A stretch of DNA of 64,000 bases, taken from NCBI RefSeq assembly GCF_019399895.1, contig NC_091864.1, forward strand, positions 8,100,001 through 8,164,000, in the 5' to 3' direction. A model generated the notes under the pieces. That model was not told where the DNA came from. It did not search any database and saw only the letters and a program-made list of their open reading frames with translations. The position numbers were made by a program, and so were the translations under genes. This document shows, in pieces, positions 27,422 to 39,018 of this stretch. Position 1 is the first letter of the stretch. Every line of letters starts with the position of its first letter. This DNA comes from Cardiocondyla obscurior. Its lineage: Eukaryota; Arthropoda; Insecta; Hymenoptera; Formicidae.

Positions 27422-30400
27422 CTATAAGAACAAACGAGAAAAATAAAAGCGTGTGCGTGGATTAGGGTTTCGCGATTGACTCGATTAATTTATTAGATAT
27501 TAAACAATACGACCGAAATAAAAAGCAGGAAAAAAAAAGTAAATAAAAAAAAATATATAAAATAAAAATAAGGAAGTAAATAAAATAGTGGAATTTATTA
27601 TCGTTGCATTTTGCACGGAGAACGTTTAGAATTTTAGTCGTTATACTTTTAAATTCTCTTTAAAATTAAATAACAAAAAATTCTGCCTTATTTATATCAA
27701 ATTACAACGCGACTTTAAAGATGCATAACTAGCATTAATTGTAACATGATATATGCAGCGAGACAAATAGCAACGATGATGAAAAGGGCTTTGGGGAGAC
27801 GTGAATAATACATATGTAGCCGCCGCGTTCGGTATACTCACACTGAAGATCATGTAGGAGTTGCACGGCGGTGAGTATCTTGGCACGATGCTCGGGTTGA
27901 TGTATACGCAAATAGTCCAGATCCGCCGCCTCTAACTCCCTGAAGAGCTCCAGATCCTCGTATCCGTTCAGCACAAAAACTGGAATATGTTCCTGCGCGA
28001 GCGTAACATTCATCTTTGAGACGCTACTTCCATCTTAACAGAGCTTTGAATAGTTCACTTGTACAATGAAACGCGCTCAGTTTAGCACACTCGGGAGAAG
28101 CTTACGGAATTGTTATAAAATTATCCTTAAGGAGCTTACGGAATTCCCCGCTTAGCAACACCTCTCGCACTTTGATTGAAAAGCATCGAACTATAACAGC
28201 TACTTTTTTTCCGATTAAAAAATAGTATTTTTTAAAGATTAAAAAAAATTTAAAAAGATAATTTCGAAATAAAATTTAATAAATAAATTGAAGAGAAAGC
28301 GAAAACTTTTTTACGTAATATAATTTTCTATTTATTCTTTTCTCTTTCGAGTTCTCGTAATTTGCACGATTTTTGATAAATTGTACGTTCCGGTTTGATG
28401 AAAACGTATCCGAACGATAAATTAAAAGAACACGGCGAGTTTAATTTATCTTGAAGAAGGATCTTGTAATTATAAAAATTATAAAAAAAAGTTTGCTTTC
28501 TCGGAATCTGAAGTATCTCTTTTTAAGTGTTCAATAATCAAACATCTCAGACGGATTGTATAGTTATGCGAAATTTAACGACAATCTCGAGCAATCAGTC
28601 GGGCAGGAGATACTTTGGATCTCCATTCGCTGATATAATTCGTGCAGAAAGCCATTCGGGCTTCAATTAAGTGTATACCAGGGCGCTGAAAAGGCACACA
28701 CAAATCTACGACGCTCATTAAGCGATCGATCATAGCAGCTTAATTAAGTGGCACGGCTTCCTGAATCGGAAACGACGTTTCCGGTACAGCGACTCCTCGC
28801 CCTATCATTTTGTCCCGTCCCTTCCTGCCGCTTCCGTACCTTCGACTCCGTAGACGAAGCAAGACACGCCTCTTAACAGTGAATCACGATCAGGTCTAAT
28901 CTGTCATCAAATTGCGAGACTATACATATTCGCGAAAATTACCGTACTTTCGAGGGCAAATTTTGCGAGAGAAATTAAATTAAATTAAAATTAATTAAAA
29001 AGAAAATTTTATTATTTTTAGAGTCTTGAAATTTATTGATTTCGTAACTAATTTAAAAAAAAAAAAAAAAACGTTTAATACAATTTCGGGATTTTTCGTG
29101 CACGACTGTTAAAAATAAATTACAAGTAAAATGAAGGTCCACGAAAGGTAAAGGAAATATCAGAACATATATAGCACGTAAGAATAAAAATGAGCAAAGC
29201 GAGAATAAGAAGTGGAAGATGAGGAGAGAAAAGGAGACAAATAGGAAAAAGGGAATCGAACAAAAAGGACTCGTCACGGTCTGCGGGACCTGCGAGCTGT
29301 ATAAAGTATAAGCTGGGAAGCTGATGCGATGGTGCGGGAGGGCGTGAGAGATGGGACGGGGGAACAGGAAATGGGAGTGCGATAGGGACAACGAATAAAG
29401 AAATATATAAAAGCAAGTTCTCTACTTTGCATTCGACGCCATGCAAATGCGAATCAGTTTGTTCGAGCTGCGGCGAGATATTGCTCGCAAGCGCTCTCTC
29501 TCTCTCTCTCTCTCTTTTTCACTCTACCTGAAGATTCATTCTCTGCAAGAGCTCTTGAACGGACCCCGGCTTCTGCCTGTACCTCTGACCCCACTTGCCC
29601 CGTTCCGGCTCCCCTCGTCTGGGCACCCTGTCGTTCAGTATCTCGACGTTTATGAACTTGAAGTGGCCTATCCTGTTGTGCACGACGCCCTTCCACAGTC
29701 CACTCTTGTTCATCTGTACCACATCTATTACATCCCCTTTCTGAAACAACGTAACCACATGAGCATTCGTAAGGGAAGCCCCTTTCGTTTCGATGTGTTC
29801 GATCGAGTTGCGCGTTATCAAATTTTCTTGTTATACACAGTTTAAAAAAAAAAAAGAAAGAAAAACCCCCTCGAAGCCAAGATAAAATCCGCGGAAGTCT
29901 TTCGGTCGAATTAATCAAAAATTGCGTAAGGAAGATAGTCGTTAGTAATTACGGAGATCCGGGTGAAATTTCACGCGACGGCGGTAGTTACAGACCTTGA
30001 ACTTTAAAGCGTCCTTGTCGTAAGGGCTGGGCGTGTAGTCCACCAGGGCTCTCGCTCGGCACAGGACAGGGCCGATGAACGTCGGGCTGACGGCGTCTCT
30101 GTCCTCGCAGGATATCGAGCTGTGATTGCTACCGGCGCGCACCAGAGCTTGTGTGCTCGAACCGCTACCGCTCGGCAGACTCTCGACGCTACTCGCGCTG
30201 CACGGAAACGCCTCCGAGGACGCGCGGTCCTGGCGCAGCCTCGAGATCTTCCGCTGCACGTCGTGCCTTAAATTCCTCGCGCGGCCCGCGATACCCGCCC
30301 TGGCGTCGCCCTCGAGCAAAGCGCTGGCCTCCGACTGGAAATTTTAATTGAGTTTTGGAGAACATCGAGGTCGCACCGTGCTCGGAATACGTGCCCCGTC

Positions 30401-33400
30401 GAATGCACCGGGAAAGGCGCGGCGACGCGCCATCGGCGCGTTAATTAAATCGAGGAGCTATGTGAAATAAGGGATCACCATTGGCCGTGCCGTTTTCAAT
30501 AATGCATTTATAGCGCTTCGGAATGCGACACGGTGCAGAGTTGTGCGGTGCCTGACGTGAGAAGTACATTATCTCGATTACATCTCGATTAGATTCCCGA
30601 AGAGATCCCGCGATTTATTTTCATTCAAGTCGCAAATCGTTGCGCGTGAGAAAAAAGAAAAAAATTAATATTGCAATTCATCGTCGTCCGTTAATCGCTA
30701 AACCACTTAAATATTTATCTCTATCGCATTATAAACTTTTTTTTATTATTTTTTATTTTTTTTTAATATCACGTAACTCCTCGAGTTTTCAGAAACGTAA
30801 ACGACAACTTTGAGAAAATTTTTTCTTTCGCGTTCGACCATGCGTTTAACAATGGAAAGAATCGCGAGGGTGTTTCGGTGAAAGCGAAATAATCTCGCCT
30901 TTAACATCTATGAGCCGCGGTCGGTTCGTCGACTGGAATAAGTCAACGGTATCGCGTATAATTCGTACGGAGGCGTGACCGCCTGGATATTTTTCGCAAA
31001 TTCTGAGACGCTACTCGAGAGCATGCTGCGTTAATGAAGCGGAATAGGTAAATGGTGCGAGCGCGAAATCCTCAGAGGAAATCAATGTGCGTTCGAAATA
31101 AGAATGAAGACGGAGTACGCCAATTTCGCTTGCGTAAATTGCCATGCAATCCAATCTGTTAGAACGACGTGATCTTCTGTATATACGTACATTCGCATTT
31201 CCCGCAGGCTCGTATAATCGCAATAAAACGGCGTCACAGTAATATCACGCAGTTATCCCGTTATCAACGGGAGATTGTGCATTACACATCGTTATTATAA
31301 ACGATGCGTTTACCAAATGATAGACACACTTATTACGAGACGATCAAAACCCGCACTTATGACAAACAATCATACAGCTTTAATACTAATGGGAATCAGA
31401 TATCATAAAATCAATAAACTCGGTTTTGCGCTGACAATATTAAACGCTAATAACACTCTCTCTGATGAACATAATCGTTTTCATGTGCAGTACAATTAAT
31501 AAATCAATTTTTCTCATTCGTGTGAATATTATTTTCTTAATCGGAACGTAGGAGATACCTACCTTTCTATGACGACATAAAAAGAAAGGGGGGAAAAAAA
31601 AGAAAAACAGAGGGGAAAGGCAATGTGTCGTGATTCTACTAATCGCCCGTTAGTTGTGTGCGTAGGCATGTTTTTCTTAGTTTTATCGCGGTGTTTGGAC
31701 ATGCTACCTGTGTCTACTCGTATAATAGTGATTGAAAACACCATGCAATCGAGCACACGCGTAGAAATAGCAAAGAAGGAAAAATAGAGAGAGAAAAAAA
31801 AAAAAAGAAAATAGAATTCGCACGCCACCTTGAAGGGCCACTCTCATACGTTACGTACTGTATGCACGGCGGCCGAGTGTTGACTCTCGAGTTCTTCTTG
31901 ATCCTCATAGTCGCTACTCTGGCTCGGCGATAGGCCCTCCTCGCCGCTACTCCGGCTCTAAAATATTGACACCTCGCAAAAATAGTTCTAATAGCCAAGT
32001 ACGAAAGGAAAAGCGGGCACGCTATGTTGGATCTAGCACGCAGATGCTGTTAGTTACAAGGGTCGGTTTACGGGCATGTCGCGGGATAATATCGGACCGC
32101 CACCGGTAATAGAGCAGGTATGAGAGGCACAGAGGTGTCGAGATACAGAGTACCCAATATCCAAAATGTCGTATCGTACGTGCAAGCGCGAAAGTTGCCT
32201 CGAAAGTTGTCTGTTTATAAATTATTTTTTTTTTTTTAGTTTAAAAAAAAAATTTATATGGCAATTAAAAATAATTTTAATGTCACAAGTTACGGCGGGA
32301 TAAAAGCGAGATGAAATAATTAAAAATGTTTAGATAAAGTTTTACAATTTGCAATTGTTAAAACTAACCCTTTTTAGTATATAAAAAAAATTTTTAATTT
32401 ATTATAATGCGAGATTTCGAGGTAGCTTTTGCGATAAACTAATTAATATATAGCAGCACATGTACATGAGTCAAGGGTTAAGTATACAAGTGTTTCAGAC
32501 GACGTGTTAATCGCGTTATACACTCGATATATCAATAGAAAAGGGGTTGCGTGTTACGTGAGAAAATAAAGAGTATGCAGGTTACGCCGATTTAGATGGG
32601 TTAGTGATATACTTAATATTGGCGTGTCAGTGTGTGAGTATTATTTATACACATAGAGGCTGTCAGTGCTGTGTAGGCGTCAGAGCAGGAAATGCGGCAC
32701 CTTATTCTGTGCTCTGATCAGATTATGAAGTTCTCTAGTTTTTTTCCTAAACGTCAAACACGATTATTATAATGTCGCACGCCCAACTATCACGATCGAA
32801 CTACAGTAAAGATATAAATAAAATATCTAAACGGTGTGTTAAGCGCAAACAGGGCCATGCTTTGACAAAAATTTTAAAAGCGTTGTTATTTCTTTTTATC
32901 AGGAGCATATATCTTTATCGCTTAATTATTTATTACGATATTACCAGAACTCGAGATTTGACAGAGATCGTTGCAGAAAAAAAAATTCAATATTTATAAG
33001 TGCGATCTTGCAATTTTTAATTTTAAATATCTCACGAGCCATTTATTTCTGCACCACTAAACATATTTAAAATCTTTACTTCATATATATATTTTTTTAT
33101 AATAATGATAATTTTAAATAAGTATTTTAATTCTTATCGCAACGCGTATAAACGTTGACCGACGGGAAAGGAATAATAAAAAAATTATTAAGAAAGCACA
33201 CATTTCTCGGCAATTCAAACAAGATGCTGGTAAATGCCGAGACTCTACGGAAGTGGTATCCGATCGTTATCAAGTTTGCGAAGTCGGCGAAGAATAACGT
33301 TTGCTCGACGGACGAGGAAACCGGTAGATTCGACGTGATTTCAACGCAACCATCGCATCGTCGAGCCCGTCGCGCTCAATTCCTCGCAAACAATCCGTAA

Positions 33401-36400
33401 ATCTCGCGAATTCTCATTGTTCGCCCGTCTGACGAACGGATCGAGTGGCTCTCGGAGCCTGGATTCGCCGAGGCAACATACCGGAAACTGACCGGAGAAC
33501 GGTATAACATCTTTCTCAAACGCCAGTAGTCGTTACACGTGAATCGGTAGCGACACTGTATCGTACACGCATGAGATGAGTCGAACGAAAGATCCGCGAA
33601 TACCTGAGCGTACGAGTATCCCTCGCATTTGCCGCGTCTAACCAGCCGGAATGCTCTCCCGTTTCCGAGATTGCCTAAATAACGTAATGGATCGCGCGCA
33701 TACGTCACGCGCCGGACAAGCGTACACAGGTGGGTTAGTAATATGGAAACGTTGGGTGTGCCTGCGGGAGAGGTACATAGAGAGAAAGCTACGTCATTTA
33801 TACATTCGGCAGATACGAACATAACGGGGTACCGGGCGGCTTGCGCGTTGCGGTGACGTTGCGTCGGCGACGGTGTTGGTAACGGTCGTGCTAGTGGCGG
33901 CGGGGTGACGCTGATTGGGTCGGGGTGAGACCGAGTGGTGATGTTCGTGATGATGGCGATGGTTGTGACGGTGCTCGTGGTGGTGCTCCGGCCGATCGGG
34001 ATGGCGACCGCCAACCGGAGGCTGGTCGCTCCTACTCGTGTCCACCGACACAGTCGACAGTCTCGAGCTCACACTCTGCAGCCCCAAAATTAAATAAATC
34101 ACGCCGTGACATACGCCCCGCGAAAAGGTAGGCGCCGACCTTTCCCCTCCGAACCCCTCCGCTTGTACACCCATGGGATCCGAGCGGGTCGGAATCTGCG
34201 CTCCTCACGGGGGAGATCGAACTTGGACGAGGGCTAAGGGAACCCGACGTATCCGCGGTCCCCCTACGCGGCGCGCTTATCGTAACGCAGCGACTTAATG
34301 TAATTCCGCTGCGGAGTGACGGCTACGATCTAACGGGATTTATCTGGACTGGATTCGGTCTTTCGATATTACGCCTCGTCGCAATAATATTACCCGCGAC
34401 TTAACGAGCTTCGTGACTTACTCGAGGGGCGGTGATTCGGTAATTTCGAGCGGCGGAATATTGAGGCGGAGTGGCATATGCCGCTTTGTTCTTTTCGCCA
34501 AGGCTAGTTAACCACGCCACCTCTGAATGAGAGAAATCGCAAAAATATCACCGAGTTTTAGACATATAATAATATATCTGAATTTTTAATCTAAAAAAAA
34601 AAATATCTAAAGATATAAATTTCTTTAAGGCACCAGGCTGCTATACAGAGATATTAGGGCGTGTAAGACGGTATAACTTGATCGTACTAGCTACGGAAAT
34701 TCCTCTTCGACACGATAATAATGTTTGTAGTGCAACGTTTACAAGGTGACGCGCGTGATAGTTGCCAGGGTTGTCGCTCGGCGACGATGGACTTACCTGC
34801 ACGTCACTGCTCGCGTAATCTCCGCTTTCACGAGAGGCCCTTGAATGCGTTAAGGGTATAATCGTCGGCGGATTATTGTGACCCTGAGGAACGATGAGAC
34901 CTCGCATCGTCGACGTTGCGCTTTTCCTCGAGCGGTCGCGCGGCAAACTGATATCGCCGGCTGTTCGAAGAGAGATCACTCCTTCGCCTCGATTCTCCGG
35001 CCTCATGTTCAGCGTGAAACACACCCTAATATTCGATCGTATTAATTAATCACAATGTAAAGACGTCACTTTTTTTTTTTTTCTCAACAAAATTGTCGCA
35101 TCAGGATCGATTTTAGCCCGTTCCATAATAACGCCAAATTTAGATTTATTTTTATTTCATTGCGAATACGTTACCTTCCGTTCTGGATAGTTGCAGTAGG
35201 TACCGGGCCACCGCTGGCTCCCATAAGAAAGTCTTCGGGATCTGATTCATAAGGTGGTTCGTCGTACCAATGGCCACCTGGTCCAGGACCTAAACCACCC
35301 GCGCCTCCGCATCGCGCGTCTTCATCGTACATATACGTATCGTCTGCGAAACACCATTTTATTATTTAATATGCGAGCGTAGAAAAAAAAACTATCTTTA
35401 AAGGCTAGGATTAAAATGCAGGAAAAATGATAATAGAATAAAAACAAATTGGCGATTATCGAATGTAATAAAATATTCATTATGAATACGGAGTTAAATT
35501 ACATTTAAGGATGACGGTCTTGAGAATTTAGATCCTCTTTCAGTACAGAAACCTGGGAATGACAAGCGTGCATGCGATTATGCGAAGGAGGAGAGGCAGC
35601 AAAGAGAGGGTTTGGAAAATGAAGATGGCGGGTACTAACAATAACGAGATTAGTTCGTATACGCGAGGGGATTCGCGACGCAATCGTGCCGCAGCAGCTT
35701 TGTGCATAGGAAATAAAACGACCGCAGTGATGATAAATCGACAATAAAGAGCATAGAGAATATTCTATTCATATTGATATATGCGAAATAACATTAGCCG
35801 CTCATTTTGTAATTACGTTCTATCCTTAATTATTCTCTATTATATGAATTCATACGTTACCGGCCTCATAAGTACTTCTTTGTTTCATTATATCGTTTCA
35901 AGCGATCGTAAATTTCGCAATTAGTTTCAATACAATATAAACAAATATAAAATCATGTGAAACAGATTTCTTAAATTACGCATAATTATTTTCTTTTATT
36001 CCGAGCGCGTGAATTTTAATGCAATAATAAAACTGATAAAATGGAAAGTGACGTATTATAATTAATGCTTTTAATATAGATGTTTGGTTAATATTATAAT
36101 GTAATTTTTTTTTTTTTTTTTTTTGGTAATTAAACGGAAAAGCTATATAGTTATAGCCTTTTTTCTTCTTCCTGTTTTTTTTTTCCGTGCAAGCTTTTTT
36201 TTGCTAGACGTAGGTATCATTCCGGTACGCTTCTGCTTTATCGTAAAAAGCTGCTGAGGCCACGGGGAGCGAGATTTCGTGAAAAAGAGTACGAGGGAAG
36301 CCATCAGGAAACGAATGCTCAAAATGAGTCTCGCGAGAGTGAGCAACTACACATACGAGGTGTTAGGCATTTGGGAGTCGATTCTCATACTGGGCCGGCA

Positions 36401-38982
36401 CGTGCGCGTTTTGCTCAACGTGCACGCACACGGCCCCATTGTCGCACCCTGCGCCCACACGTACGAACTTATACAGACAGAAACGAGAGGGCGGGTTATA
36501 GGTCGCGGGGAGACGAGGCGACAACTAGCTGGAGGTTAGTCCTTGATGTACTTACCCCCAGGGAGCTGACCCCGTCCGTCTCGTCCTAGCTGCATTAAAC
36601 CCTGCCGGATATCCCTCAGTATCTGAAACAGCACAATGTCGACGTCGTGAGTAAACGTTTATCCGGCATTGTGATTAAAACTGCCATTAGCCGCGTTCGC
36701 TTTGCTGTTTGCATACCGCAGGATTGCCTTTGCCGATCGTCAGCGGGGTTTCCGACGGTGAGAAATGGATCGCGAAATACGGGTCGTTAAACTGGCGATT
36801 TTAAAAGAAAGAAAAAAAAATTATTCTACCTCTCAACGTGATTTTATTATCATAAATTTCACATAAATAAATTGATGTGAAGATTAATATTAAATTTTGC
36901 TATTATAAAAATTTGTTCTCGTTACTAGACGTTTAATAAAAAATTAAAAGCAGATGATATAATTGATGCAAAAGAAAAATCATTATCTAACATATCTCGT
37001 TGCGTAAAAATATTTGCAGATTGATATTTGCCTTCTTGCCAGCTCGAGTTTATAAAGTTATAAACTTAATGATTAGGTTTGAGTCAACGTCACGGACGTG
37101 TATAACATGACTATTAAATCTATAAAATTTTATTTGATTATGTCACGGTCTCTCCCATTAAACTTTGAAATACGCTGAAGATTCCTCCGTGCAAATTGCA
37201 TTTCTACGTAAGTAACTAATTGAAGTAATGGCGCGCCTAAGGACTGAATTTCATGCCGGGGGATATGCCCTGCCACCGGTAGCGTAATCACGTGTAATCT
37301 AAATGGTATTACCGGGAACTTACATGCGCGGGTTCTTTCACGGTGGATAATCGCCGTTATCCGGCCAGTGTGATGGACCACCGTCGATGTTTTTCGAGAT
37401 CTTCGCGGCCACACGGCGCGGCGAAGAGACGAAAGAAAGGATAAAGAGAAGCCGTGCACATATATCGCGATTTTTCTACGGTCAACGACCGCGAGTCCCC
37501 GATAATCGGCGGAGTAAAACGAAAAGCGATTATCGGTCAGGATGTAGCAGACGTAATGTCCTGATGAGAAACAGTCCGGTCGAAGGTTGTTTCCTGGGCG
37601 AGAAAAAAGACCGGAATGGTAGTCAGGGCGGAAGAAGATGAGAAAGAGGAGGAGGTTGTCGAGGTGGGTCGCCCGCGGCCGTGTCGGTCCCTCCCGAACC
37701 GAAGTGAAGGCCGCGGCAAGGAAGACGAAGCGGGAAGGGACAGGAAGGACGGCGGCTGCAAGGGCCGGGAAGAGGAAGAAAGACGAGATCCTCTAGAGAG
37801 CAATAAACCCACGGAGGTAGAGGTGACACTAAAACTTTTACACGGATAGCGACCTTTATTTCCATATTGTTCGCAGCCTCAAAGGAACATGGCCGCTTTA
37901 TTTCTTCCAACGGTTCTCCTTTCGGTATATCCCCGCCCTTTTCTCATTCTCACCCCGGTTCGCCGCAACCTCGCGCCACGAAATTCCGCGGTCCGTGACG
38001 TCGCCGGTTTTTGGCAATTTCAACGACTCTCTTTTTCCCTTTTTTCTCCCCTCGCCTGTTTTAAAAAAAAAAACTTCGCAAGTTTCCGCAGAGCTCACGT
38101 CCGTGTAATTAAAACTCTCGGCTCGCGCGTTAGGCTACAATGTTCACGCCGTCTTCTATACGCGTGCGGACCTCTAATGGGCAGTTTTTGCTAAGTAGCG
38201 ATAGCGTGCGGGGAAGACAATACCTTCGCCGTATAGGGAGACATTTTCGACGATATGCGACACATGTAACGAGCTGCAAGCTGCGTTGAGCCGCGACGCA
38301 ACGCAGTTACTCTTGAACGTCGTTACGTGCAAAGCGTGTGTAATGCGTCGTTCGAGTATTCTCTCGCGTGAAGCAGCGCGCGTTATACGCGTGTACCCGC
38401 TTATACACATGATTGCATCGGAACGGTTCCATTTTACGTTGAAACCGCTACTTTTCTCTCATTACCGGGTACCTTTGGAATTTGCAGGCTATTCCGTTTA
38501 TCGTGTTATTTTTTTACGTATAGGAAAAAAATTTCTTTCTTTTCTTTACAGGCAATTTAAAATTTATTTTATTTTAATAAGAATCTTAGACAGTATCTCA
38601 GTAGTCAAAAAAAATTAAAACGTTGTTGAAACATTTTTTTTTTAATCTCAAATTCGGAAAAAGAACGATACTTGTCGATGAAACATTTTATTGTAGAACA
38701 ATTACACGGATTTAAGTCGCGTATACATTACGTAAATAAAAATAAAAGGTATTTATATTTCTGTGGAGCAAAATTTAATTCTTTTATCAGAAAATTGCGG
38801 CGACCGGGACATGACTGGCAAATAATAGCGCTGTAGATAAGGGAAGAGAGAACTTCAATTTTTATACAACACATCCGGCTAACTTTTTAACGAAGTTAAT
38901 TTTTAATAAAGCCGTGCGCGTGACATTATCCCGAGTGTCTCTTTCAAATAGTTAATTTAGTTTTCCTGCGATCTCCTTTATA

Positions 38983-39018
<36 letters not shown>

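Noticed and set aside
30126..30351. Plus-strand open frames at 30126-30351
   Set aside because: Antisense shadows of the linker/SH3 exon on the minus strand.
33376..34014. 212-codon open frame on the minus strand overlapping the His-rich exon in another register
   Set aside because: It starts at TTG, is out of frame with the firm SASH1-like exons, and its translation is Thr/Pro-rich and then random-looking. The splice-supported frame is the His-rich one.
37537..37910. Overlapping low-complexity frames on both strands (Glu/Arg-rich and Ser/Pro-rich)
   Set aside because: Product of a purine-rich patch within a large intron; no splice support and open on both strands.
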